From Nissolia schottii (lineage: Eukaryota; Streptophyta; Magnoliopsida; Fabales; Fabaceae): 64,000 nt of DNA. This document shows positions 9,887 through 24,000 of the stretch, one piece after another. A program made the position numbers and the translations under genes. How positions within the stretch are numbered: position 1 is the first letter of the stretch; each line of letters opens with the position of its first letter. Where the stretch lies: positions 1-64,000 of the forward strand of contig QANU01029460.1 in the NCBI GenBank assembly GCA_003254905.1, written 5' to 3'. Below the pieces are notes generated by a model that was not told the origin of the DNA, did not search any database, and saw nothing but the letters and a program-made list of their open reading frames with translations.

Positions 9887-11190
9887 CCTGGAGGCAACTG
9901 CAAGACAGTTATCCAAGAAACCCTACAGCACCCCTCGGTCTCAACCGAGGTGAATCAAATCAACACATCTGGAAACTCCCAAAGTTGTTGGACGTAACCA
10001 ATCTTAAAACTCATCCGCGGAGAACAGCTAGACTCATCCGACGACGAAAAGAAGATCAAAAGAGAAGCCGCCAGATACATCCTTATTGGTGATCAATTGT
10101 ACAGAAGATCTGTTTCTCAACCTCTTTTAAAATGCGTAGGATCAAAGAGAACAACATATGTTTTAGAAGAAGTCCACGAAGGGTCATGTGGACATCACAT
10201 GGGAGGAAAGGCACTAGCACTAAAAATACTCCGCGCAGGTTTCTACTGGCCCACCCTTCAAAAGGACTCTGCAGAATATGTCAAGAGATGCAGAATATGC
10301 CAAGAATATGCACACTTCCACATAGCCCCTCCCACAGAATTAACGAGTGCGACAACTTATTGGCCATTTCAGAAGTAGGGAATCGACATCCTCGGCCCAT
10401 TCCCACCAGCCACGGGCCAAAGGAAGTTCCTCGTCGTTGCCGTCGACTACTTCACCAAATGGATCGAAGCAGAACCCCTAGCCACAATTACTTCAGTGCA
10501 ATGTCAAAAATTTGTCTGGAATAATATTTCCCGAAAACCATAACCTCTGACAACGGCACGCAATTCACGGATAGGAAGTTCACATTGTTCTTATAAGGTT
10601 TCAAGATACAACGACGATTTTCTTCCGTGGAACACCCTCAAACCAATGGGCAGGCAGAAGCCGCAAACAAGGTCGTACTAAGGGGAATCAAGAAAAGACT
10701 GGACAACGCGAAAGGATTATGGGCGGATGAGTTGGGAAGCGTACTATGGGCTTACCGCACCACTCCTTACTTAACTACTTCCCACTCTTCTTTCCGCCTA
10801 ACATGATACCAGTAGAGATCGGTGAAGGAAGCCCAAGAACACACATGTTCTCCCCAGAAGCAAACGACCAAGTTAGGGTAGAAGAAATAGACCTCATTGA
10901 AGAATGTAGAGATGAAGCCCATATACAGGAGGAAGCCATCAAGAAGAGAGTCACGCAAAGGTATAACTCAAATGTGATCCCATGGAACTTTAATCCCGGC
11001 GACACCATGATGAGACAAGCGAAATTGGTACCAAGGCACCAGGACATGGAAAACTCCACCCCAACTGGGAAGGCCCATACATCGTAACAAAAAAACTCGG
11101 CCACGGAGCGTACAAGTTGTCGACTATCAACGACAAACAGATCCCACGGACATGGAACGCCGCCAATCTTCGCAAGTTTTATCTTTGAAT
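9887..11190 (+). pseudogene. Tat integrase, decayed
   Basis: Frame 10097-10378 carries the HHCC zinc-binding domain (EEVHEGSCGHH ... KRCRICQ). After a stop, the catalytic core continues with FTKWIEAEP near 10455, a TSDNGTQF block at 10547 and HPQTNGQAEAAN at 10633, so the D, D and E positions are visible. Stops and frameshifts follow. The C-terminus is seen at 11090-11187. In an active element this enzyme inserts the cDNA copy. Confidence 0.8.
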
Positions 11191-11359
11191 CTTTTTTCAA
11201 GTCTTTATCAACTACAAATTCGTTTTGTACAGAAGACCATTGAGCCATTATGGAATAATACATGCAGCATTTATTTTCCCCACTTTGCAAAAAGAAAAAA
11301 AAAAACCGAAACACGGTGACAAAAATTCCCCCCCGAACTGATCACTCAGGGTCACAAAA

Positions 11360-11560
11360 TCTGCAGAATACATTCACAATAAGCTTGGTCAAAACCAAGG
11401 CAACGCCAAAATCGGCGGAATACATTCATGATAAGCATCCGCAGAATACATTCACGATAAGCCTGGTCAAAACCAAGGCACACACAACTAATCCGCGGAA
11501 AACAATCGCGCTAAGCCTGGTCAAAACCAAGGCAACCACAAATAATCTACGAAAAGAATA
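11360..11560 (+). repeat. Tandem repeats between pol and antisense gene
   Basis: Three to four imperfect copies of a unit of roughly 40-65 bases contain AATACATTCACGATAAGC followed by CTGGTCAAAACCAAGGC. Tandem repeats in this 3' untranslated zone are common in Tat-lineage elements. No protein is encoded. Confidence 0.75.
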
Positions 11561-11936
11561 CAGGCGCAAAAATTGGTCATAACAAAAAACGTGGACAATC
11601 GCGGAATAAATTCACATTCAAAGAAAAGAAACAGCATACAAACATCACATAGCGAACAAAAGAAATAAATCCATCAAATCCGTTTTTTCAATAAAATTTA
11701 CAAAATAAGCCCAAAAGATTACAGAACTTCAAACAAAAACTACTAGAAAAAAAAACCTATGATATCTTCTTTATCATATCCGCCTCCGCGTCGTAATATT
11801 GGTCCACGGTGACAACACTAAAATCAACATCAGGCGCTACATACTTCACCTGACCCATTACTGTTTCAAAGGTCGCACTGACGAGCTCCTCGGATAGCTT
11901 CATGAGTTGTCTGTAGTCCTCCTCCAGCTCCCCACA

Positions 11937-13533
11937 TCATGTCTTACTCTTTTTACACTTCGCCTTCATCCGTTCCACGACGCCCTCCAACGCCTTAGCC
12001 TTCTCCTCGACCAAAGCAGCCTTCTCTTCCAACAAAGCATCTTTTTTCGCGATCAAAGCCGTCTTCCTTTTGGCGACACGAGATGCAACATCCACAACAG
12101 ACTCCAGGCTCGTTGCCCTCTCTTTAGAAACAACAAGCTGAGCCTTCAACGGATCTCCTCAGTAGAGTGGTCGACGTCACCCTTCAACTCTGAGATCTCC
12201 CGTCGACACGGATCCACTTCCTCGGAACCAAGCGCAGAATCAACGGCATACGTCAACAACATGGCGGCTTTTCCAAGAAATCAAAGCATCTGCAGGAATT
12301 CCCTCCAATTCTTTTCGAGCCTCGTCATACAAAAGAGACTGCTTCAGCAGGGGGAAGAAATCAACATCCTTGGGCCACACAAAATTGCAAGCACGAGAAA
12401 TATGCCCACAATGTCGTTGTGCGGAATCACTCCAATTATGCTCGGCACCGGAAGAGCTACCTCGTGGCCTTTTCTGTGGAGGAGATCGACGAACGGATCC
12501 TCCTGAAGTCGAATGCACTGACAACATGGTAGGAAAGCGAACAACCCGAGGAGAAGGAACCGGCGCTTCTTTCTTTTTAGCAGCGCCACCACTCCCTTCA
12601 GGTGCCCTCATTTCACGAAGCTCATCCCAAGCGAAGGCGTTCAGAATCTTATGAAACTCTTTTAACTTGTCCAACCCAGCCATGCTTCCGCGGAGACGAG
12701 AACCTGCAATACATACACATCAGGACATCAGAAACTGAGAAGAAAAAAAAGACAAGATAAAAACAAAGACAATAACTACCTAGGTAATCCTCTGTGTCTA
12801 ATCCTTCAACAACTTTCCTAACATTCAAGGGCCCCTGTTGCGCCAAAGCTACAAAAAACTCCCTTTGAGCCAACTCCTCCGCAGATAAAGAATCAGGGCG
12901 ATAATGGTTGATATTCCTATTTCAGTAACCAAAGATCTCCACCACGGTATCTTTATCGCCTTCCCAAAATGCCCTTTTCCCTAGAGCAACAAAAACCTTA
13001 AAATATTTCCACTTAAACTCCTGATACGATTCCTCCCACCTAGTAAAGATCTGCGCACCAGAAAACCCTTGGAAAGTATGCCAACTCTGATATCTATACC
13101 GCGTCCCCGGAACCATTGACCCTTTCGGGTTAATCAACGCAAAGAAACTTAAGAAAGTATGGGGGAACAGTTCCATTTTAAACACCCCATAGGCAATCTC
13201 AAACCCGCGAAGCAACACCTAACCATTCGGATGAAGCTGCGTCGGACTAAAGGCACAAAGCCTCATCAATTCTCGTTCAAAGGGAGTAAAAGGTAACCTA
13301 ACCCCTATCTGCGTAAATAATACCTCGTACATCCACAAAAAATGGAGGGTGTCGCGATGCCTAGCCATGTACACCCCTTTATCCACGGAAGCCTCTACTA
13401 ATTTATACTCATGATCTTCAACACTCTCCTCAGTCAACTCCAACACCTCATTCAGGTGCTTTATATACACCCTTTGGATAACGGAGGGGATGGAAAAGAC
13501 TTTGCTCAATCCACCCATACACCACCTGTTCAT
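11937..13533 (-). pseudogene. Antisense gene of the Tat element, decayed
   Basis: On the strand opposite to gag-pol, frames 13533-13219, 13218-12922, 12873-12780 and, after an intron (12704-12779, GT...AG), 12703-12240 read as one protein of plant transposon-protein type. The block VRLPFTPFERELMRL ... SPTQLHPNG resembles the Pfam family called putative gypsy type transposon (Transposase_28); the Trp expected after PNG/PNS is a TAG stop here. A further frame, 12149-11937, is a Lys/Glu/Ala-rich coiled coil. Its counterpart in the element at 22470-30224 has the intron at the same place and phase. Function unknown. Several stops make this copy a pseudogene. Confidence 0.7.
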
Positions 13534-14336
13534 GCCTCCCCTCCAAGGGGCGTGGCCTCCTCAACTCCTGAAAGCTTTTTCTCAACTTCTCCATATCATC
13601 TAACTACTGAAAAAGAAAAAAGAAAAAACCCTATCAACAACTTCCCAGAAACACCCAAAATCCCAGAAACAGGCTATAAATAGAGTATCATTGCCAGAAT
13701 ACTAAATGCCTACTCAGAAAACACTAGAATCACGAAAGGGCCTAGCCGTCCTACACACATAAATCCTACATGCCTATTCAGAAAACCACTAAAAGCATAC
13801 ACAACAACACTCCGAAAAGAGGGGAAAAGCTCACCAGAAATGAAGACGAAGCAATAAGCAAAGGAAAACCTCAAGGCAACTGTGATAAGCACGAGAGCAG
13901 GAAAACAGAACCAAAGCAACAAAGCAAGCAAAACAAGAAGATGAAAGAAGAAGAGAGAACTTAAATACCAAACAATGGGGAAAACGAAAAGTTTCAAAAA
14001 GTACGGATGCAATTAAAAAAGGAAGAAAAACGAAATGTTTTCCCTCCAAAAACCATCATTACACCTCTGCCATCAAATAACCATACGGTTACCCAATCAC
14101 CCACGTATCCTCAATCAAACGACCCAAATTCCCCACGACGAGACACACATCTCGTCACACGATTTCCCATAAAGAAAAACCCTAACCGTTACGTCTTCTG
14201 CAAGAAACTACCAAAAGCCACGACGCTCCAATCCCTACGCCTTCCACAGATAAAACACACCAGTCCTCCGTCGGGCCAATCACAAAATTAACTTGAATTA
14301 CGGATCTACGCCCCGCGCTCCAAGCTGGAGGGCTCC

Positions 14337-14805
14337 TGTTACGGACTGGACCGTAAAGGCCCATTCTAGAGGCCCAAACCACAAAGGCCCACCTAAAGGA
14401 CCCGCGGATCAACCCGACCCAACCACATCACTCCCTAGCAAGATAACATGATAGTCCGAGATACCCTTCTTTACAAGATAAGCGGCCCCAAGTATCTCCC
14501 CCCTCTGGAGATAACACAGCCCGAGATATCCTCTCCCCATCGCGCTACGCGGAAGATATACAGATAAAATGGTCCGAGATATTCTCCTCCCATCGCGCTA
14601 CATGGAAGAAAACTCCCAACTCGCAGGTATTTAATGAGCAGTACCCCAGGTACGAGAACCAACCCATTCTTGCTTACCATACCTTCTTGAGCCCTTATTG
14701 ACTTGAGCGTCGGAGTCCTTGGCAAAGTCCGAGAATCCGAGACCAGCGATCCGACCTTGAAGCTCCAGGATCCAGAGTGTGGACTGAGGTACATACTTCG
14801 GAACA
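14337..14805 (+). repeat. 3' LTR of the Tat element
   Basis: It begins TGTTACGGACTGGACC after a purine-rich tract (GCTGGAGGGCTCC) and ends ACTTCGGAACA. TG...CA borders and a 469-bp length suit this lineage. Internal motifs repeat (CCGAGATAT ... CCCATCGCGCTAC twice). The 5' LTR is absent, so no target duplication can be checked. Confidence 0.7.
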
Positions 14806-14956
14806 ATATGTATTCACATATTATTATATTTTGATACGTTGTCCATTTTTATTATTCAAATAGCATTGCCCATATTTATGTAATTATAAACTGACACTTC
14901 CAATCCTTCTTTTCTTTTTCAAGGAGATAGGTCACGTGTTTTAAAAAAAAAAAAAA

Positions 14957-15456
14957 ANNNNNNNNNNNNNNNNNNNNNNNNNNNNNNNNNNNNNNNNNNN
15001 NNNNNNNNNNNNNNNNNNNNNNNNNNNNNNNNNNNNNNNNNNNNNNNNNNNNNNNNNNNNNNNNNNNNNNNNNNNNNNNNNNNNNNNNNNNNNNNNNNNN
15101 NNNNNNNNNNNNNNNNNNNNNNNNNNNNNNNNNNNNNNNNNNNNNNNNNNNNNNNNNNNNNNNNNNNNNNNNNNNNNNNNNNNNNNNNNNNNNNNNNNNN
15201 NNNNNNNNNNNNNNNNNNNNNNNNNNNNNNNNNNNNNNNNNNNNNNNNNNNNNNNNNNNNNNNNNNNNNNNNNNNNNNNNNNNNNNNNNNNNNNNNNNNN
15301 NNNNNNNNNNNNNNNNNNNNNNNNNNNNNNNNNNNNNNNNNNNNNNNNNNNNNNNNNNNNNNNNNNNNNNNNNNNNNNNNNNNNNNNNNNNNNNNNNNNN
15401 NNNNNNNNNNNNNNNNNNNNNNNNNNNNNNNNNNNNNNNNNNNNNNNNNNNNNNNN
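14957..15456. other. Assembly gap (500 N)
   Basis: A run of exactly 500 N flanked by poly-A on the left and poly-T on the right. It is a scaffold join of unknown true size. Confidence 1.
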
Positions 15457-17460
15457 TTTTTTTTTTTTTTTTAAAAAAAATGGTTAAAAACAATGGTGGA
15501 TTGGTTTGGTGGCTTGGCTCAGGAGAATATGGGGTGGGATGCAATTATTTTTTTAATAGTTTGGATTAAGATGCTATTCAAATCATAACGATGGTAGATG
15601 TATTTTACCCTAAAACAAATGGTGTAGGAAAGAATTCATGTAGTGTCAGGCTATAACAATTGATGTAATAACCGAATCATAAATTGAGAAATTGTAATAA
15701 ATGTACTTATATTATAGAAATATTAAGAAATGTTTTGGAGAGCTTAGTCATTATTTTTATATGCAAAAACCATAAGTAGTCTCTTGTTACACCTAAATAA
15801 TTTATAAGGAAACAGATTTTTGCATCAAGGATATTAAAGTAAAAAGAAAGGGAATGTCAAAAGACAAGCATAAAGAGTGAATCTTCTAAGAAAGATCAAG
15901 AGACCTTCTTTTAGTCGACCTTGATAATATAAATCAAGGGTAGCAAACCTTAGGAATTCAAACAAAGGTTGGTTAAATTTAGGAATGCAAGCAACCTTAG
16001 AATGGCAAACCATAAGTTTTGACTAGATAATGAAGGTTAGCTAGAGGCGACCCTATAAGGAATGAACTGTATATGGTCAATACTCTAGTGAGACAGTGGT
16101 GTGAAAGTAGACGAATAGTGCAAGGTTCATAATAATAGGGCCGCCTGGAGAGGTAAGAAGTAGTGACCCTCTCTGAAACTTGGATGGTTTTCAGAATTGT
16201 TAGCAAATGTTATTTTTGTCGTCTTGTGAAAGGGTATAAGAAAAAATAATTGTTCACAACATTTCCCTCTCTTTAAAATTTGAAATAAGGGAGTTATTCA
16301 GAATGTGTGGCAGTGGAAATGATAACAGTTAATGCATGGCGATTACAAGGAATTTGCATGCATTATCAGAAGTGGTGTGTGAAGTTTTCGCTAAGTGGAG
16401 CGAAATGGAGATGCAGGAGCAAATGCCAACTGCTTGGCAAACACGTGGGTGCATGCACGAGGACCATGAAGCCTATAAATAGGACGCCTGAAGACAAATT
16501 AAAGAGGAAAAACACGCTTGCAAATTTTCACACATTCATACAAGTCCCCAACGACATTTCGAGTTTAGGTGAAGGATCAAGTAATTCACATTTACTTATT
16601 TTTTGTCTTTCAATTCCATAGGATTAGTTCTTTTTTATTCAATTTTTGTACTTTGTTGTTGTTCATCAATTTTCTCTTGTATTTATACAATTTTCAATAT
16701 TATTCAAAGCATTATTTTCATCATTGGTAATTTCTTTCTTCTTCCAAACTTGCTTTTTCACTAAAAGGAATCACTTGACATAGAAATTACATTGCAATAT
16801 CTATCTTTTCAAGAGACTTTATTTCATTTTTATAGTGGACGGTCCATAAATATTTATAAACCAAAATTCTCATAAAAAAGTCCCCAAAACCTTTCAGTCA
16901 CATTCTAAACCCAATTCACACTCTTAATACATATGCTTTCAATCCAACTCCAAAGTTAGTACCACAAAAAAGTTGAGTTGCCAACTTTGCGAAAAAATTC
17001 AGCGTTGGATTTCGATAAGGCGTGAATTATTCTGGGATAAATGTAACTTAATTTTGCTAAGTCCTGGAAAAAAAACTACATAACATAGAAGGATGTGCCA
17101 ATTTGGTCATAGATAAGTAGTTAGAAACTATCTTAAAATCATTTTTTAAAAGATTTGGTTAATTATTGTCTTAAGGACATTTGTTAAAGATCCAAAGATA
17201 GTAAAATTTTATTCAGAAAACAAAATCTTAAAATATTTAATACAATAAAAGCTATAAAAACTTGTTTTTTTTTTTCAATGAAATATTTTCATTGTGACAA
17301 ATGCCCTTGGGGGCTGTTAGCAAAACTCTAATTGAAATTTATATTCAAACGTCATCCATACTTTCGAAGTGAATCTTTCGAATACATCCCCAAAGAAGTG
17401 CTTGTGTCCACCAGTGCAATGGTATCTTTGTTGGGATTGTTAATTCAGGTTGGTCGACGT

Positions 17461-17611
17461 TTTATTCCTTAATGTTGGTATCTTTTATTTTTTTAGATTT
17501 ATTGATAATTCAATGCATTTAAACACAATTGTGTCAATGAATGCATTGAATTATCAATAAATTTCAAAAAGCATAAGAGACTAATATCAAGGAGTGGAAG
17601 GAATAATATAC
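17461..17611. repeat. Foldback (MITE-like) repeat
   Basis: The left arm TTGATAATTCAATGCATT is answered by AATGCATTGAATTATCAA, and the arms extend with mismatches out to TTATTCCTT/AAGGAATAA. The total of about 150 bp and the hairpin form suggest a small miniature transposon. Target duplication not found. Confidence 0.55.
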
Positions 17612-17743
17612 TAGCAAGCCTCCCAAGCAATTAATGATTGTTGCGGTAGATAGTTTTTTTACATAAGTGAATAGTAAGTGTATGGGCAAAAAGTTATGTA
17701 AAACTGGATATCAAAATATGGTTTTTTATTTTTGTGAATTATG

Positions 17744-17842
17744 ATTAAAAAAAAAAAACACACATACATACATACACCCAAAAAAAAAAACAAAAACATA
17801 CGTACGTACATACACACACACACATATATATATATATATAAA
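17744..17842. repeat. Simple repeats (A-rich, CATA, CA, TA)
   Basis: Adjacent poly-A, (CATA)n, (CA)n and (TA)n runs. The 66-aa ORF read across it is an artefact of the repeat. Confidence 0.9.
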
Positions 17843-18037
17843 ATGATTCAAATACAATTTTTTTTTTGGACAACATTTCATGCATTTCTTTATCTTAAAA
17901 ACAGGGGAATTGTTAAAGAGAAGTACCCTGTTCGGAAGTGAACCTTATCCATGAGAGCGGGCAACTTTAGCAGGATACCAATCAAAATCATAAATTCATA
18001 ATTCATGAGGACTTGGACCACAACATCATCCTTTATA

Positions 18038-21000
18038 TTAGTCTTGCATATTCTTCATGTATTCCTTTGAAAGTTTAGTTTCCATTATCAACTGTTGTTC
18101 TTCGATTAGAGAATAACCTGACTCAAGTAAAGCCTCCACTGTTTGCTATCCAACCAAATACATAATTAGTCAGTTTCACATGTTTAAAGAATATAGTTAC
18201 AGCAGAGTCTAGAAGGACAAGAAAGAATAGATGCGGTCCATCCAACTAACAAGCAGCTTTCCTCTCATAAGCAGGACACATAATGAATGATATCCAACAG
18301 ACAAAGGAAAAAGGGGCTGATTAATTTACCTCTGGAGGAATAAATACAGGAAGGCTCTGGTCCTTTCTTCTCCTGAGAAATTTGTTTCCAAGATTTTCAA
18401 CCCCTCCAATATCATCAATCCACTAAAATTCCACCAAAATAGTGTCTTTTAATAACAGAGATTTTGATGTACAAAAGAAATAAACAAATTGCACATCTCT
18501 TAACTTGCTTTTCCGGCTCTCCTATATTATATGATATGGTGGTTGTCAAATTGTAATTGTTGAGATATCATCATCTAATTCATTTATTTGTCTTTATTGC
18601 TATTTCTGAACATAGTTGGGCAAGTTGAACTCCTGAAGTATAAATAATATTAATACAAAGCTTATTAACTTAGTATTCATAAAAATAAGGTTTCTCTCTC
18701 TAGATTGCTGCTCTTTACAGGGTATGTGTATTTATGACCAAATGGTCAAGACTCCAATCCAATCCTTGCTGCTCCCCTATCTTCACATCTAAACAATTTC
18801 AATACAAGGTAAAGTAGTATATGCATTGTCATGCTTCAAGCCAAAAGATTCTCACATGAGGGGTTGAGTTACAGATATGAAACTATTCATGCATAAAATG
18901 TTCCTGTTGTCCTGTTAATAATACAACCATGGATCTGAATGTCAAACATGTACCAGGATGGAGGAAGCCAGTATCAACCCAGGAAAGTGTATCACGGACT
19001 TGTTGCCAACTTGAACTATCACATTATGACTCAACTAGACAAACTCCTTTGCACATAACTGCTTATTCCCTTACTTAAAAATAAAAAAGGTGATAGATGA
19101 TCATGGATTCACTCAGATTAAGGGTTCTCACTCCAGATCCTATTTCTCTACATTCTGGACATGAATTTAGCAATCACTGATTGGTTAACTCATAAGATGT
19201 TACACAAAGGAGGGGATTTAGGTAAATTTTGTAGTATTAATTTGTCAATGCAAGAAACTCCTGCTAATCATTTTTCTTGATGCATCTAAACCTACCATTA
19301 CTATTTAGTTGAATAATAAAGAAGAAAGGTGATCGAAAATTATAATTTTGTCACACTGAAACAGAAATTCGGTGTCTCAATGTAAACTAGGGCATATGCA
19401 TACCTTTAAAATAGAGCTGTCATATGTGCGTGATCTTAAAGCTCCATAAAAGTCCAACGCTGTCAATAATCATATCAACAAAAAATAGACATCTGATATC
19501 TCAGGCATTTCATGCCTTCCAAATTCTATCTTCAGTACAAATTCGGTGATCAAAGGAAGTAATTTCAGATAAAGAATGAATTGAATTAATATTTGAAAGC
19601 AAGGGAAGTTATAAAAGGTGACTCTGCAGGTATTGTAGCAGCAGATACTAAGTATAGCTAGTATGTTGACAAGCAGAAAATTTAAACCGTAACAACCCAC
19701 TAAAAAATAAGGCAAAATATTTTCTTTAGTATTCCTCAGTTTTTCCAAATGATAGCATGCTTTTCCCTAATTACTGGTGTGTTTAAACAAGACAGCAGAT
19801 ATGTAAAACTTTTCTGGAACTAAGTGACATACAGATAAATTTTACCTTGGTTAGGAAAAGTGTTCACAATCCTTACAACTTCATCTCTTGATATACCATC
19901 TTTTTCGTACATTCTGTGAACGATATTTAGAATATCTTCATGGTTAGGCTGCCTGTTCCACATTTACAGACATCTTAGGAAGCATGACATGATTAACCTA
20001 TTTCCATGAAATCAGATATTTCTAAGGTCATTACATAAGCAATATGATAGATGATTTAATCAAGCTAAAAAATATAGCTTAAACAGTCACGTCAATAATG
20101 AAATTTCTACCCGCAAAACTACTGTAAAATTTCAACTAGAAACCTTGAATCTAAATATAAACCCTGCAAAAACAGACCTCAAATAAAATTCATGCATGGT
20201 CAGTATTATAGTACTAGAATAAGATGTTGACAATTTACCAGTAAAACTTATCCATCCTTCCATCACGTATCAGCGGAGCATAAATTGTTGAAAAATCATT
20301 CCCTGTTACAATGATTGGAATTCTGTTTGTGAAATCTGATTCTCGCCAATCTTGGCCAACACTTACCCTTGTAGGATTGTCTGATAGATTCATGAGAGTC
20401 CCAACTACAATTTGATTGTTGACTGTCATTTGAGTATTTCCTGTATGAAAACAACAAAATTACGTTCGACAAGGATTCAGCCAAGTAACTGCAATGATAG
20501 GAGATGCAATACACAAACACAAAACGTGTAATGAACAAAAAATGAGATATGGGATAAAATAAGAGGGTAGTTTTGTTTCTCCAATCTAAACCAGATATTA
20601 GATTACCAAATCTACCAAGGCCAGCATCAATATCATTGATCATCAAACAGCTCATTTTTCCCTGCATCAGACAGAAAACAATAGTACAGTGCATTAGTAG
20701 ATTAAGAAATTGAAATAACATTTTTCAACTGATGAGTATTGCAGCTAGAGACTAGAGGTAAAACTGGTATAAACAATTTTAAACTATTTTAATCAAATTA
20801 CAAGGAGAACTTTTAAGCTATAACCTCTACCCAGAAGTTTAAGTTGTTAGGTAGAAGCAAATGAATGATGTTGTGTGTTAACAGGAACAATGTATGTCAT
20901 ACTGTAAGAACTGGTATCTATAATAATTGATGGCTGAATAATGCTTGTTATTATTGATTAACAATAGCCGAATTCCAGTGGGGAACACGGTTTGGCAGAA

Positions 21001-24000
21001 CAGAAAAATAATAGCAAGGTAACAGAGAGTATTCACCTGGGAATTAAGGATCCCTTGGTCCCCTAAGGTTCTGGCTAAATTTCTCAATCATTGCCCCTCA
21101 CCTTCGGTTCCCCATATATTCCTAATGAGAGAGATAATTATGGCTAATTATTTTTATTCTTTCCTAATATAACGCAACAACAAAACGCCCCCCCTGATTT
21201 GCTCCTAAAATCGGTGCAAATCAGAATCACAAGTCCTCCCCTGATTTGCTCAACAAATCAGAATCTGTTCTGCCTTATTTCCTAATTCCTTCCTTTCCTG
21301 GAATAGTGGAACGGAAATGGCATGATTCTCTTTCCCTTATTAGTGGGGACCGAATCAGCAGCTGCATGGTCCGTAACGCAAAAAAAATATGAAGTGCACA
21401 ACTTTTAGGTGACCAGTGTCAGAAAACTCTATTGCCATAAAAATCAAGCACAAATGTTGTTTCTTCAAAATAGATGACATTAGCATTATTTGGAAATAAA
21501 GCTTATAATGCTGTTAAGCATTATTTGGAAATTTCCTTAGGGAAGATGGAGTCAAGTAAATTTTATTTGGAAATATCTTCTGTTAAGTTTAAACTGTTTT
21601 TGAAGTTGTCTTCATTATAGGAATGATAGCTTAATGCAACAATCACATAATACCTAAAAAAGAAGATAAAATGGTAGAGTTCAACTTCTTTTAATACAAC
21701 AATAGAATAGTATCTTTTCCAAAAACAGTGTTGTGTAATTGATCACATAAAAGTAACATTTTAACATGAAAACAAAGACATACTGAAAACTTTAAAACTC
21801 CTAACTTGATTCTGGACTACTTGAGATGCTGTTCTATAGCGTTCACGTATCAACTTTCCTGGCTCTCCTGTGGAAATTAATAGGACGGCGAATTCTATCA
21901 GTTCTACATATCTAAGTATGTAAATACATGGGAATCAAAAGTGAAAGAAACTGTACCGGTGTGCATAAGGTAATAATAATGGAAAATAAACATTGAATAC
22001 AATTTCCAGGTAGTTTCATAAATCATTTTCTAGTCTTTGGCATGAGAACTAATTAGTGCTATTATATCATGAAAATAGACATTTACTTTGTTCACATTCT
22101 ATATTACTTTTTGATTGCCTTGAAAGGACTGTGTTTTTAAAAGAAACAACTTACCCGCTCTCTCCGATTCTAGTTCCCCAGCAGACATAATTACAGGTTC
22201 AATTCCCATAGCCTGAAATATAAGTTCTGTTTGAAATGATTTTCCTTGCCCTTTTCCTCCCCAAATACCTGGAAGAATGTAAAAATAAAGGTGAATTTTG
22301 AAATAGGACAAGGAAAAAGGCTCCCACATAGAACGAAACCTGAAGCTTTATTTGTATATATCTCATCTGTTTTAGTTTTTCACCGAGATAAAGTTTGAAG
22401 TTATGTCATGTGAACTAATATAGACTAAAAAATAATTGGGATAGAGCTTTTAAGTGAGAACATCACTACTGTTCGCAAGTAATTCGTGTAGAGTACAAAG
22501 TTACCTGAACGCGAGAGGAAGGTGAGGAAGGCACCTTGATCGAAGCTCAAAGGCTTGGACGAAAGCTCCAAGCGGGTTCGAAGGCCTGGACGAAAGCTCT
22601 AAGTAAGCTCCTCTCGGAGAGAGTGCGGCGGCGGGTTGTACCTGCAAAGGCACTCCGACGCTCAAGTAAGCACAAGGGTTAGGAGAATTCTCTAAGAGGG
22701 GAATGAGTGATACCTGATGATCTGAGGGGTTGTGTGCTTTTATAGATGAGCTTAGAGTGCAAAGATAGAGGTAAGATAAAGATAAAGCGAGGGGGGTTTG
22801 TCTATCCGCTCCCCGGTTTATCTTTTCCTGCTTATCTAGGAGTTGGTTGCAGACTGGGGAGGAGAGGTTGCCGCTACCTCCTCTTAGCCTTGTTGGGCTG
22901 GACCGAGCTTGGAGTCTTCGGGCTTACGAACTTCTCTTCCTCTAAGCGCCATGAGGCTCCCTCTCTTTGGGTCGGTCTGACCAGGTGGGGAGAGCCTCTT
23001 CTGCTCCTTAGTAGTTAGGCCCTTCGGGCTTTTTTAGAGAATGTGAGCTCCTTTCCCTCTTAGTGGGTTAGAGCTCTCAGACCCCGGTTTTTAGCCTGTA
23101 ACATTTACCCCCAGCACAAGCTCACTATTGCACTAGTGAGTGCTGTGCTTTTGTCTACTGGGTCTCGTAGCTTGCTTTTGATTAGTCGTATTTTTCTCTG
23201 AATTTCGTGGTTCCACCAGTACTTTGGCAATGCCATTTGCAATTTTTTGGGTTGGTCTTTGTTGCCCCTATTGCATTTTCTTTGACTTTTTGGTATGGGA
23301 GTTTCTCAAAAAATAATTTAACTTATACTACTTCCTCCGATCTTTTGGAAATATCCTTCCTCATTTCACTTTCCCTCCATTTTCACTCTTCCTCCCTTTT
23401 TACTTTTTTTTCAAAAAATTTCAATTCTTTCCCTCTCCCCCTTTTTCACTTTCTCTCAAGAAATTTCAAACACTTTCCCTCTCCTCCTTTTTTACTTTCT
23501 CAAAACATTTCAAACACTTCCTCCTCCCCTTTATTACTCTCCTCCCACTAGTCTACTTCTTCTTCTTCCCATTTTTTACCTCCACCTCTTCTTCTACTTT
23601 TACTTCACCTCCATATTCTCCTCCATCAACTACCGCCGCCACACCGTTGCCGCCGTTGCTCCGACCACCACCACCTTTGTTTCCATTTCTTTCAAGTAAG
23701 TCATTTCTTTCATATGCTAGTGATTGAATTTATTTTCTGCATATGCTTAATGTGTTGGATGAAGATTGCCATGATAGAATGTGTATGTGTATAGGTATTT
23801 ATTTTATGGAAGAAATAGGTAGTGGGAGGAGGTTAATGTGGTGGAAAAATGAGTACTTTGGTGGTGGTTTGAGAGTTGCCGGCGGTAGTGGAGGGGGCAG
23901 GGAGGGTGGGGGTAGGGGGGAATGTAACATGGGGCCTGGGAATGATATGGGGATGTTTGGGGGGGAGGCAGGAGGGGGCCGGTCCTGTGACCGGCCTATA

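Larger units (their letters stand above)
5027..14805 (+). mobile_element. Tat-lineage Ty3/gypsy element, 5'-truncated, decayed
   Basis: In order there are gag, protease, the end of reverse transcriptase, two RNase H-like domains, integrase, a tandem-repeat spacer, an antisense gene and a 3' LTR (14337-14805). Dual RNase H and an antisense gene before the 3' LTR fit the Tat branch of Ty3/gypsy. The 5' LTR and gag start are missing because the element begins abruptly against 26S rDNA at 5027. Stops and frameshifts are frequent, and a separate LTR-like insert splits it at about 7614-9886. It cannot be active. Confidence 0.85.
15457..18037. other. Intergenic DNA downstream of the activase-like gene
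   Basis: AT-rich, with no convincing gene. Seen in it: a TATA-like CCTATAAATAGG at 16472-16483 that may be a remnant LTR promoter, a foldback repeat at 17461-17611, and CA/TA microsatellites at 17757-17840. Confidence 0.6.

Noticed and set aside
14876-15544. 222-aa ORF on the minus strand
   Set aside because: Almost entirely N positions of the assembly gap.
16307-16621. 104-aa ORF
   Set aside because: No family resemblance; it crosses a TATA-like motif and is probably a remnant LTR.
23207-23551. 114-aa ORF rich in Ser/Phe
   Set aside because: CT-rich leader of the antisense gene; low-complexity translation only.
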